Virus record (IMG/VR): IMGVR_UViG_3300050821_004449
Location: 1-27,920 of that record
DNA length: 27,920 nt
Strand: one strand, 5' to 3'
Source: a virus
Shown: positions 16,010-22,527 of the stretch, one piece after another
How the letters are laid out: each line of letters starts with the position of its first letter
Numbering within the stretch: position 1 is the stretch's first letter
Notes under the pieces: model-generated
Databases searched by the model: none
What the model saw: only the letters and a program-made list of their open reading frames with translations
What the model was told of the DNA's origin: nothing
Position numbers and translations under genes: made by a program

Positions 16010-17369
16010 TTATCACTCCTGCAAGCTCTGGGAGCCCTGGGTAGAAATTGCACTTGGCTTTGAGGATGTATTGCCTCGCCACGTCGCGACTAACTGACTG
16101 GAGGTAGTTGACCTCAAAGGTGATCGACTTACGCTGGGCGATGACCTGCAGCTCCGATTGAACCTGGTTCGCGTCCGTGATGGCCCCAGTCGTGGCGATC
16201 CCGATTGCATTCCAATCCTTCGAATACTGCTCGACGAACTCCCGGAAGTCGGAAGCCAGCCGGTTGCTCGCGCCGTACATGTGAATGACGACCCGGTCTC
16301 GACAGAGTTGGTCGGCTTCCATGCGCTGACCCAGGACTGGGAACGGCATCAGCGCTTCTGTGCGCTCGACGTGAACCGAGCCGAATGGGAGTGGCGTGTT
16401 GCCGTCGACCAAGAACGCCGGATAGAGTTGAAATGGGCAAGTGAGCCCGCCCGGGTACGGAGGCTCATAGTAGTTCATGAACATCCAGATCGGGATGGAG
16501 TTGCTGTTGAAGACCTCCGGCTCGAATGTTTCTACGTCATCGACAACCTGTGTCGCCGTGGTGCTGTAGATCGCTCTGCCGACATAGTGGTAGAGATCGG
16601 CCTGCTCGTAGAGATAACCGCGTGAGGAGAATGCGAAGCGGATATCACGATAAGAGCCGATGTAGAGAAAGTCCGGCCCGATCTGATTGAACGGCTGGAT
16701 CTCGCTGAGCGATGTAAAGACCACGGTGCTGGTGTCGACTGTGGCGTCAGCCCGCTGCTCGGTCATGCTGTCGTAATGGAACGACCCTTGGACTTTGACA
16801 TCAGTGGGTAGGCTCACTGTCGGCGCGGTCTCGTGCAACACCACACTGAAGTGATGACCTCCGGTGAGCGCATTGACCCAGGCCGGTGTGGCTCCAGGAA
16901 TTTCCATGCTCTCGCCCGGCGCAAGCTCAGTCGTCGTCGCCGTCTCACTGCACGAGGCGGGTCCGGTGAAGTCAACGAAGATGCTCTCCGCTGGCGTCGA
17001 GGTCGGATAGTCAAGGAGGCCCGGTATCAGTGGCTCGACATAGAGAGAGGTGAGACCCTGGTCAGCCACACTGAGCGGATTAGTGATGAGGCCGCCGACG
17101 ACCCTATTCCCACGCGGCGCAACCTGAATGGCCTCGCCCGACACTTTCGTCTTGGTGGCCAGTCCCGCCCTCAGCTTGAGGCCGGCGGTGGTCACTGTCC
17201 CTTGAGCCGACGGCACCCGCAGCCAGTAGTTCATGCCATCAAGCGGGTTGACATACCGCTGATAGAGGGCGAACGCGATGGTCTGGTTAGCCGACAGATC
17301 CTTGACTGCCGCCGCGAGATCTGCCGCCAGCGGTGGCTTGGCGTTGAGGGCGTCGGCTACCGTAGGCAT
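15972..17369 (-). CDS. Neck/tail virion protein with DQGL module
   Basis: This 465-residue protein is encoded two genes before the sheath. Residues about 79-178 carry the DQGL module: VGGLITNPLSVADQGL at 91-106, IFVDFTGPASC at 130-140, TTTELAPGES at 145-154 and GGHHFSVVLHE at 170-180. About 20 residues are inserted between the DQGL and IFVDF elements compared with the other two copies. The C-terminal half (DRVVIHMYGASNRLASDFRE at about 357-376, then ITFEVNYLQSVSRDVARQYI) resembles neck or tail-terminator proteins placed before the sheath in comparable phages, but I cannot confirm this. The start overlaps the upstream gene by 13 bases and has no clear Shine-Dalgarno sequence, so coupled translation is likely. 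Confidence 0.75.
   Translation of the reverse strand: MPTVADALNAKPPLAADLAAAVKDLSANQTIAFALYQRYVNPLDGMNYWLRVPSAQGTVTTAGLKLRAGLATKTKVSGEAIQVAPRGNRVVGGLITNPLSVADQGLTSLYVEPLIPGLLDYPTSTPAESIFVDFTGPASCSETATTTELAPGESMEIPGATPAWVNALTGGHHFSVVLHETAPTVSLPTDVKVQGSFHYDSMTEQRADATVDTSTVVFTSLSEIQPFNQIGPDFLYIGSYRDIRFAFSSRGYLYEQADLYHYVGRAIYSTTATQVVDDVETFEPEVFNSNSIPIWMFMNYYEPPYPGGLTCPFQLYPAFLVDGNTPLPFGSVHVERTEALMPFPVLGQRMEADQLCRDRVVIHMYGASNRLASDFREFVEQYSKDWNAIGIATTGAITDANQVQSELQVIAQRKSITFEVNYLQSVSRDVARQYILKAKCNFYPGLPELAGVINAPDNLSAAVPG
16016..16020 (-). promoter_or_regulatory. Shine-Dalgarno AGGAG for the 62-residue protein
   Basis: AGGAG lies 6 bases upstream of the ATG at 16007-16009, within the coding region of the 465-residue gene. 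It decides the start of the small downstream gene and argues that this gene is translated. Confidence 0.75.
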
Positions 17370-17557
17370 TCGATGACAAACTTGTGAGAGGCGTCAACCA
17401 GCTGCTGTTGGTCGACTGGGGCCATCTCATTCCAGACCTCGAGCGACGCTTGTGTGAGCAGGGCTATACCCTCGTCGTTGTATGCCAGCGGAGTGTCATC
17501 TGAGAGCACCGCCATCAAACGCTGGTGGAGCATCTCCTCAAAAGAGTCCCTGTTCAT
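17357..17557 (-). CDS. Small hypothetical protein
   Basis: This 66-residue acidic, mostly helical protein (MNRDSFEEMLHQRLMAV at the start, ending SHKFVIECLR) has GGAG 7 bases before its ATG. It is the first gene after the only sizeable intergenic gap, and its 3' end overlaps the 465-residue gene by 13 bases. No known domain is visible. The soluble helical character and position suggest a minor assembly or neck factor, but that is only inference. Confidence 0.65.
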   Translation of the reverse strand: MNRDSFEEMLHQRLMAVLSDDTPLAYNDEGIALLTQASLEVWNEMAPVDQQQLVDASHKFVIECLR

Positions 17558-17644
17558 GGGTCACTCCGCAAATAAACGGCTCGTGGGCGGCGTCGGCCGT
17601 CGGCGGCCGTATTCGCTCAGCGGAGCGCAAAAAGGCTGCGTACG

Positions 17645-17669
17645 AGCGTCTGAGGGCGTCTTAGACGCT
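17645..17669. repeat. Inverted repeat, 7-bp stem
   Basis: AGCGTCT and AGACGCT are perfectly complementary, with 11 bases between them. An overlapping alternative stem GCGTC-TTA-GACGC uses the same right arm, so two mutually exclusive hairpins are possible. Confidence 0.6.
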
Positions 17670-17727
17670 ATTTTCGGCCGCCCGATGGGTTCGACCCCAC
17701 ACCTGGCGACCTCGGGAGCGGCTTTTT

Positions 17728-17749
17728 GGGCAATTTTGATGGTTTGCCC
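17728..17749. repeat. Inverted repeat just behind the membrane-protein gene
   Basis: GGGCAA and TTGCCC form a 6-bp stem with a 10-base loop, 18 bases after the stop of the two-helix membrane protein. On the minus-strand RNA it is followed by an A run, not a U run, so it is not a classical terminator. It could protect or punctuate the transcript. Confidence 0.45.
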
Positions 17750-17767
17750 AGCGGACCGCCCGGCTTG

Positions 17768-18028
17768 TTAACAGGTGAGCACGGTTCCTTGGCCATTTGT
17801 CAAACCCTGTCTGCCAATTAAGTGAACGGTCGGCATACCCAGCAGCAGCGCCACCAGCATGTAGAGCGCGATCAATGCCACCACCGCGAGGTAAAGTCGC
17901 TGGACGTTCCACGGAACGGGCCACTGCATCAGGCTCAGGAACCAGACGACCAGCGCGCCGACCAGCACCAGGACAACGACCACGATGGCGATGTTGATGA
18001 CGCCGAGTAAGAGACCACCGAGCGACAT
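17768..18028 (-). CDS. Small two-helix membrane protein
   Basis: The start is set at ATG 18028, 8 bases after a GGAG, giving 86 residues; a GTG at 18046 lacks comparable support. Two strongly hydrophobic segments are visible: residues about 3-33 (INIAIVVVVLVLVGALVVWF at 11-30) and about 45-68 (LYLAVVALIALYMLVALLL), joined by a short loop with Trp and Pro. The C-terminal tail is short and polar. It is the last gene before the intergenic gap and an odd member of a head-neck cluster. A holin-like or inner-membrane role is possible from topology alone; I cannot assign it. Confidence 0.7.
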   Translation of the reverse strand: MSLGGLLLGVINIAIVVVVLVLVGALVVWFLSLMQWPVPWNVQRLYLAVVALIALYMLVALLLGMPTVHLIGRQGLTNGQGTVLTC

Positions 18029-18033
18029 GACCT

Positions 18034-18513
18034 TTACTCCGTCCACGCTGCGAATGACGACTGGTAAAGACCAGTGTTGATGAAACTAGGTCGAGCCGCT
18101 CGCTTGGCGTACGGCCGCTTGAACCGATGCGACACGCCACCCAGCGACGCCTGTGTGGGCACGCCGTTAATCACGCCATCGAAAGCGCGCATCGACAAAG
18201 CCTGCTTGAACGCCGTCTCGATGTCGGACATCGCCTGAGCGTCTGGCTTGATCGGACCCGGCTGCCCGTTGACCATGTTGATGACTGACCCCACCATTGA
18301 TTTCTCGATGGCGGTAGCGATGTCCTTGCTGTTCATGTCGAAGAACGTTCGCATGATGTGATACTTGGCCTCGAGGATCTGGGCGACGTCGCCAGTCGTC
18401 TTGCCCTTGCCGTAAGCGGCTTGAGCCTTCGACTTGCCACGCTTGACCGCGCCCGCGCTCGTGTGGAACTGCGCCGCGTATCCCATGTCGTGAACGCCGA
18501 GAACCAATTGCAT
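18034..18513 (-). CDS. Probable tail-completion/neck protein
   Basis: The start is placed at ATG 18513, where TGATG joins it to the upstream stop, giving 159 residues. A GTG-initiated longer frame from 18591 would overlap the upstream gene by 79 bases. The sequence is basic and helical at the N-terminus (AGAVKRGKSKAQAAYGKGK), has DIATAIEKSMVGSVINMVNG in the middle, and ends with a FINTGLYQSSFAAW motif. That ending resembles the TG-x-x-x-x-S end of HK97 gp10-like tail-completion proteins. Position between capsid and sheath genes fits a head-tail joining role. Family membership is tentative. Confidence 0.68.
   Translation of the reverse strand: MQLVLGVHDMGYAAQFHTSAGAVKRGKSKAQAAYGKGKTTGDVAQILEAKYHIMRTFFDMNSKDIATAIEKSMVGSVINMVNGQPGPIKPDAQAMSDIETAFKQALSMRAFDGVINGVPTQASLGGVSHRFKRPYAKRAARPSFINTGLYQSSFAAWTE
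18037..18040 (-). promoter_or_regulatory. Shine-Dalgarno GGAG deciding the membrane-protein start
   Basis: GGAG lies 8 bases before the ATG at 18026-18028, overlapping the end of the upstream gene. It supports this ATG over the GTG located 18 bases earlier. Confidence 0.6.
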
Positions 18514-19016
18514 CAGCTGATGCCCCAGACGCCGCCCCATGCGCCAGCAATCATCATGTACTGCCGACCCCAAGGCGTCTGATAGAGCCACAGGTCGAGC
18601 GGACCCATCGACTGGATGAAGTCGGGCACGGTTGCGCTCTTCGACGTTCCTTGATCCGCCGCGCCAGTGACAATGCTGAACGAGAACATGGTGACGTTGA
18701 ACTTGTTCCGGATGTCCGACCAGAAGGTGGAGGGCGGCACATCCTGCACGATGTCGACCAAGATTGCAGCCGCGAGATTGTAGACGGCGAGCGCATAGAG
18801 CGACGGCGACCCAGCCTGATAGGGAACTGTCGCCAAGTCGTCAAGAGCCAGGTTCAACGACTCGTCGTAAGCCATCTGCAGTGTAGTCACGTCGGGCATG
18901 GCGTCTGCAGGCACACCCATCATGAACTGGACCCACGCTTGGAAGTCCGTGAAGTTCGGAGCCTCGCTCGTCCACGCATAAGCGACGCGTGAGCGGCGAA
19001 GAAGCGTCTCAGCCAT
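18513..19016 (-). CDS. Head-tail joining (neck) protein candidate
   Basis: This 167-residue protein starts with ATGGCTGA overlapping the upstream stop by 8 bases. It has helical stretches with aromatic residues (NFTDFQAWVQFMMG; LYALAVYNLAAAILVDIVQD at about 73-92) and a Trp/Tyr-rich C-terminus (LWLYQTPWGRQYMM). It is not membrane-like overall. Location after the capsid and before the tail-completion candidate suggests an adaptor or stopper in the neck. No specific family is recognised. Confidence 0.7.
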   Translation of the reverse strand: MAETLLRRSRVAYAWTSEAPNFTDFQAWVQFMMGVPADAMPDVTTLQMAYDESLNLALDDLATVPYQAGSPSLYALAVYNLAAAILVDIVQDVPPSTFWSDIRNKFNVTMFSFSIVTGAADQGTSKSATVPDFIQSMGPLDLWLYQTPWGRQYMMIAGAWGGVWGIS

Positions 19017-19563
19017 TCTTGCGGCCTCGACGGGCGCTACGGCCGATGAAGGGTAGGCCGCCGCCCTCCTCTTCTCGGATCACTCTGATCCCCTCACCCA
19101 GCGGGTCGTGAGTGTCGGGATAGCCGCCACGCGGCTCCTCCTCGGTGATGCTCATCTCGAGCTGGCGCAGGTTCTCGCCGATGGTGCCCTCGATCTGTCT
19201 GTTGACAGCGACGGCTGCCTCTTTGCGAATGGCCTTGCCGAGATCCTCGAGCGCCTCTTCGTTGCGCGTCATCGCGCGATGCAGTTTTTCGACCGGGATC
19301 GGCTTGTCGAGTGAATAGCACATCCCGTGGAATGGGGTCTTGCTGCTGTCGATCTCAGTGGCAGAAATCAAGCCATACTTGCGATGCTGGTCGAGGATGG
19401 CGTCAATGTCCGGGCTCGACAGTTCGTCTCTGCCGCCCGTCGGCGAAATCTTGATCTGACCGCCGATGGGAATGGGCTGAATAATCACCCCTTGACGCTC
19501 CGGCAGCCGGTAAGCGAATTGAACAATCTGCTTGGTCACGTTGGCCACAAAGAGTTGGCTCAT
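19009..19563 (-). CDS. Hypothetical virion or assembly protein
   Basis: This 184-residue protein has a GGAG Shine-Dalgarno sequence 6 bases before the ATG. The N-terminal 60 residues form a small beta-rich domain (TKQIVQFAYRLPERQGVIIQ, then IGGQIKI), followed by DAILDQHRKYGLI. The middle is helical and charged (EKLHRAMTRNEEALEDLGKA), and the C-terminus is an acidic then Arg/Gly-rich tail. It sits between the LuxR-type gene and the neck gene. A structural role is likely from context; the family is not recognised. Confidence 0.68.
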   Translation of the reverse strand: MSQLFVANVTKQIVQFAYRLPERQGVIIQPIPIGGQIKISPTGGRDELSSPDIDAILDQHRKYGLISATEIDSSKTPFHGMCYSLDKPIPVEKLHRAMTRNEEALEDLGKAIRKEAAVAVNRQIEGTIGENLRQLEMSITEEEPRGGYPDTHDPLGEGIRVIREEEGGGLPFIGRSARRGRKNG

Positions 19564-19576
19564 TTAGTTCTCCACT

Positions 19577-19840
19577 TTATCGACCCATGAGGTCGTCGGC
19601 GGTTATGATGTTCAACGCGACAGCATACGCCGTCGCCTGCGCTAGGGTAGCGGAGTCGAGTTTGTAGCGGCAGTGGTCGAGGTAGGTTTTGACCGAGCCA
19701 TATGACAGCTCGAGGATCAACCCAATCTCGTAATAGGTCTTACCTCGCGCCGCCCACAACAGGCATTCTCGCTCCCGACTTGAGAGCGAGAGTAGCGGTA
19801 TCCTCAACGATCGGGTCGCCTCCGTAGACGACCCAGTCAT
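19577..19840 (-). CDS. Stand-alone LuxR-type (GerE) HTH regulator
   Basis: This 87-residue protein is essentially one LuxR C-terminal DNA-binding domain. LSSRERECLLWAARGKTYYE (18-37) gives the first helices, with the conserved Glu of RERE and the Gly-Lys-turn. IGLILELSYGSVKTYLDHCR (38-57) contains the scaffold and recognition helices with the S-V-K-x-Y-L core, and KLD plus A-T-A-Y-A-V-A-L form the closing helix. No receiver or autoinducer-binding domain is present. Its ATG is only 2 bases after the capsid stop and lacks a Shine-Dalgarno sequence, so it should be translated by coupling to the capsid gene. It probably binds DNA to regulate phage or host promoters; the targets are unknown. Confidence 0.88.
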   Translation of the reverse strand: MTGSSTEATRSLRIPLLSLSSRERECLLWAARGKTYYEIGLILELSYGSVKTYLDHCRYKLDSATLAQATAYAVALNIITADDLMGR

Positions 19841-19842
19841 TA

Positions 19843-20865
19843 TCAGGAATACTGCATGCTGATGATGGTGATCGCCTCTGGACGGACACCCCAGCCCGAG
19901 GTCGTTCGCATCTCAGCGAGGACATCGATTGCACCGCCGGGCAGCGGAACCGGGATTTCCTTGGGCGCCGCCATGTCGCAGAGCATCAGGGTGCAGGCTT
20001 CCATCGAGGGCGTCAGCTTGGCGAACTCGTTGGTGTTGATCCGCTGCCCCTTGGGCTGCTCGACCTCGGGCATAACGATGATGACCGCGTCGTTGCCGCC
20101 CGCGCCCTTGCCGATGAGCGTGTCGTCGTAGCCCCACCCGATTTCGTCGTCGTTCATCTCGAGGACGTCTTTGATGAGACCGGCAGTCGACTGCGAGCCA
20201 GCACCCGGACGCTGATAGCTGGTCAGCTGGACGATGTTTTGGTATTCCATCGCCCCGAGGGTCCGCTGCGGCCCGATGATGACGAACTTGCGGCCGATGC
20301 CCAGTTGATTGGTCCGGGTCTTGATGGCTTGGATCTGAGCGATGATGAAGAACGCCATCTGGCCGTTGTCGTAAGTGACGACGGTCGAGTTGTTGGCCCC
20401 ATCCGGCGGCAGTGGGATTGAGGTTGCACCCGCAGCGTTGAGCAAGCCCTCGCCGTTGGTCGGGTTGAAGCCATAGAGCAAGCCGTTACGCAGGATCTGA
20501 AATGCGGCTTGCCTCATCCCGAGGCGGTGGGCTTCAACGATGGAGATGCCCCACCGCGCCATCGCCGCTGTGTCGTGGTGATCGTATTCCGCGCGCACCC
20601 TCAGGAGGTACGTCGGCGCACTGATCTGACCGAGGGCGAAGGAAACGCCAGGCAGTTGGTTGTAGGCGCTCTGGCCAGCGGCCATCCGGGTGCGGATGTC
20701 GATACGCTTGATGTAAGCGTACAGATCGCCGTCAGAGAGGCGGACCATAGGACCGCCGTCTGCCAGCAATTCGAACGCACCCGACGCCTGGGTGTAAGGC
20801 ATCAGAGTCTCAGGCAGCGTGTAGGACGGATGCACCTGAGCAAAGGACGGGGAAATCGTAGCCAT
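19843..20865 (-). CDS. Major capsid protein (DUF2184-like, HK97 fold)
   Basis: This 340-residue protein has the best ribosome binding site of the head region (AGGAG, 6-base spacing), expected for the most abundant virion protein. The layout fits DUF2184-type capsid proteins: an N-terminal arm, ISIVEAHRLGMRQAAFQILR (about 106-125) as a long spine-like helix, a GLLYGFNPTNGEGLLNA loop, then KFVIIGPQRTLGAMEYQNIV and a C-terminal beta part (AITIISMQYS). It follows scaffold and decoration candidates and precedes neck genes. The fold is inferred from family and position. Confidence 0.87.
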   Translation of the reverse strand: MATISPSFAQVHPSYTLPETLMPYTQASGAFELLADGGPMVRLSDGDLYAYIKRIDIRTRMAAGQSAYNQLPGVSFALGQISAPTYLLRVRAEYDHHDTAAMARWGISIVEAHRLGMRQAAFQILRNGLLYGFNPTNGEGLLNAAGATSIPLPPDGANNSTVVTYDNGQMAFFIIAQIQAIKTRTNQLGIGRKFVIIGPQRTLGAMEYQNIVQLTSYQRPGAGSQSTAGLIKDVLEMNDDEIGWGYDDTLIGKGAGGNDAVIIVMPEVEQPKGQRINTNEFAKLTPSMEACTLMLCDMAAPKEIPVPLPGGAIDVLAEMRTTSGWGVRPEAITIISMQYS

Positions 20866-20871
20866 GTTTTA

Positions 20872-20876
20872 CTCCT
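20872..20876 (-). promoter_or_regulatory. Strong Shine-Dalgarno of the capsid gene
   Basis: AGGAG lies 6 bases before the capsid ATG in the 49-base spacer after the decoration gene. It is an optimal site, in line with high expression of the capsid protein. Confidence 0.7.
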
Positions 20877-20914
20877 GATCTTTGGCCAGAGTTGGCCCCG
20901 GCCTCATTCCCAAA

Positions 20915-21544
20915 TCACAGCAGGCAGAGCGCCGCTGCTCCGTTGTAATTCCAAGTCACCTGGCCGTTGCCGGCGTTGAAGACTGGGACCATGCAGTTGC
21001 TGGACTTGATCCCGAGGATCTTGACCGGCAGAGCATTCGTTGCGAAGGCGATGATCCGCTGGTTGGCGAGATCCCAGCTGACCTGCTGAGTGATGATCGC
21101 GCCTTCCAGAGAAATCAACGCCGGGTCGATAGCCAACGCCACCCGAGCCTGCGAGCCCAAGCGGTAGAAGTTGACCAGGCCGCCAGCTTGGACGCTGGGG
21201 CACGGGCTCTGGGGCGTGTTGACCGCGGCGTAGTTCTGGTCGAACACACTGAAGCCCGTGATGCTGCCCGGGGCGAAGCCGATCGTAGCCACAGTGGCCC
21301 GAATGATCGCGCCGCCGAGAGCTGTATCCGGCCGAGTGACCGGAGGCCGCTCCTGCGGGATGGCCTCGCTGATGGCGACGCCGCCGAACATCGGAAGCGT
21401 CTCCGTCGCTGCGAGCCAGCCGCCCGCCAGCCAGTTGCGCGCCGACGGATCGGGCATCGCCGCGCCGACGATGTAGCCGTCGGACTCGATGTTGAACATC
21501 CCGGCCGCATTGGTCTGGACGTAGGGATTGAACTGAAATGCCAT
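20915..21544 (-). CDS. Probable capsid decoration/cement protein
   Basis: This 209-residue, beta-rich, Gly/Ala-rich protein has an AGGAG Shine-Dalgarno sequence and lies immediately before the capsid gene. It contains few charged residues and many small-residue strands (GGAIIRATVATIGFAPGSIT; RVALAIDPALISLEGAIITQ), plus three Cys near or in the second half. There are no membrane helices or enzyme motifs. Genes directly before a DUF2184 capsid commonly encode decoration or cement proteins. An alternative is a minor capsid or vertex protein. Confidence 0.65.
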   Translation of the reverse strand: MAFQFNPYVQTNAAGMFNIESDGYIVGAAMPDPSARNWLAGGWLAATETLPMFGGVAISEAIPQERPPVTRPDTALGGAIIRATVATIGFAPGSITGFSVFDQNYAAVNTPQSPCPSVQAGGLVNFYRLGSQARVALAIDPALISLEGAIITQQVSWDLANQRIIAFATNALPVKILGIKSSNCMVPVFNAGNGQVTWNYNGAAALCLL

Positions 21545-21581
21545 GGATCTAACTCCTGCTTATGAGAAACTTCCGCTGGGT

Positions 21582-22517
21582 TCAGCCGGGGAACTGGGTG
21601 CGGAAGCTGGCCACCCGGCGCGCAGGACGACCCATGCCCTTGACAAAGCTGTCACGGCCATAGAACACGATCGTCTTGAGACCGGTACGCGGGTCAGTGC
21701 GCGCGACCTCGCGCAACTCGCCCTCGCCCAGGTCGACCGGGTTCGCCGCTGCGGCTGCGGCGTCCGAGTAGACCTGACCCTCGGCGATGCTGAACGCCTC
21801 GTCCGGGAGCTGGCTGAACTTGACCGACTTCCAGACCGTGGAGTAAGGCTTCAGGTGTGTGGCCAAGCGCTTACGGTAATTGAGCAAGCTCTCGCCCTCG
21901 AGCGGGCGGGGCGCTGCCTTGCCGAAGCCCATGAACACGCTGTCGGCTTTCGCTTGCGCGTCGGCGAAGGCGGCGTGCTCGTCGTCCGAGCGCGGCTTGA
22001 GCTGGGCATTGATCCGCTCAATGATCTTGCCCTGGTTCTTGAGCGCCGTGTCCTGCTCGGCGATCTGACGACGAAGAGCCGCCATGACAGCGGCGTCAGC
22101 GCGGCTGTCGTCCTTGGCCGCGTCTTCCTTCTCTTCCTTCTTGGGCGGGAACTCGTCCTTGCGCTTGTCAGCGACCGGAGGCTTAGCGGTGGCGGCAGCC
22201 GGAGGAGCGGAGCCTTGGTCCTTGCGGGCGTCGTCGTCCTTCTCCTCTTCCTTCTTGGGCGGGAACTCGTCCTTCTTGGCGTCGTCGTCCTTCTCTTCGT
22301 CCTTGTCCTCATCTCCCTTGGCGACGGCGTCCTTCTTGGCGTCGTCCTTCTCGTCCTTGTCTTCATCCTTGCGACTGCTGCTGTCGCCCTTCTTGAGCGG
22401 GTTCTTCGATCCGCTGCCAACTTCCAACGAGTCCATGCGCGCGTGCATTTGCTCGAGAGTAGCGAGCACCCGGGTCAGGTCGTCGCCAGCCGTTGCCGTC
22501 TGCTGTGCCTCAGGCAT
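21582..22517 (-). CDS. Scaffold-like protein with Lys/Asp/Glu-rich repeats
   Basis: This is a 311-residue protein. Residues 1-35 are helical (DDLTRVLATLEQMHARMDSL). Residues 40-140 are almost only Lys, Asp, Glu, Pro and Ala and contain two copies of KDEFPPKKEE. Residues 142-170 are a helical coiled-coil stretch (AALRRQIAEQDTALKNQGKI). The C-terminal 130 residues are globular (GFGKAAPRPLEGESLLNYRK, later VKGMGRPARRVASFRTQFPG). The charged disordered region and coiled coil before the capsid gene fit an assembly scaffold, perhaps with a capsid-binding C-terminus. It starts with ATG after an AGGAG sequence. The C-terminal domain could instead belong to a distinct structural family. Confidence 0.7.
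   Translation of the reverse strand: MPEAQQTATAGDDLTRVLATLEQMHARMDSLEVGSGSKNPLKKGDSSSRKDEDKDEKDDAKKDAVAKGDEDKDEEKDDDAKKDEFPPKKEEEKDDDARKDQGSAPPAAATAKPPVADKRKDEFPPKKEEKEDAAKDDSRADAAVMAALRRQIAEQDTALKNQGKIIERINAQLKPRSDDEHAAFADAQAKADSVFMGFGKAAPRPLEGESLLNYRKRLATHLKPYSTVWKSVKFSQLPDEAFSIAEGQVYSDAAAAAANPVDLGEGELREVARTDPRTGLKTIVFYGRDSFVKGMGRPARRVASFRTQFPG
22131..22160. repeat. Direct repeat copy 1 (30 bp)
   Basis: This 30-base stretch is identical to 22245-22274 and encodes KDEFPPKKEE in the scaffold-like gene. Partial copies of the adjacent Lys/Asp codons continue the pattern, suggesting expansion by slippage or unequal recombination. Confidence 0.85.
22245..22274. repeat. Direct repeat copy 2 (30 bp)
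   Basis: Identical over 30 bases to 22131-22160 and shifted by 114 bases (38 codons), so the reading frame is kept. Confidence 0.85.
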
Positions 22518-22527
22518 TATAAGTCTC

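Larger units (their letters stand above)
17558..17767. other. Intergenic gap with several inverted repeats
   Basis: About 210 bases without a supported gene. Visible structure: a 6-bp stem at 17728-17733/17744-17749; a 7-bp stem AGCGTCT/AGACGCT at 17645-17651/17663-17669, with an alternative 5-bp stem inside it; a 5-bp stem at 17614-17618/17623-17627; and a long-range pair at 17677-17683/17716-17722, which pairs fully on the minus-strand RNA when one G-U pair is allowed. T runs follow stems only on the plus strand, so no standard terminator is seen for the operon direction. It may hold a promoter, a processing site or a structured leader for the tail genes. No clear -35/-10 pair is recognised. 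Confidence 0.5.

Noticed and set aside
17611-17722. tRNA-like segments (a GCTCAG-like D-arm and a GGGTTCGACCC T-arm-like string) on the plus strand
   Set aside because: No 7-bp acceptor stem or anticodon stem can be formed at the right distances. The apparent 7-bp pairing on the minus strand spans only 46 bases.
17677-17727. Possible Rho-independent terminator (GC stem then TTTTT) on the plus strand
   Set aside because: The stem has a mismatch and a loop of about 30 bases, and there is no plus-strand gene for it to terminate. In the operon direction the hairpins lack a following U run.
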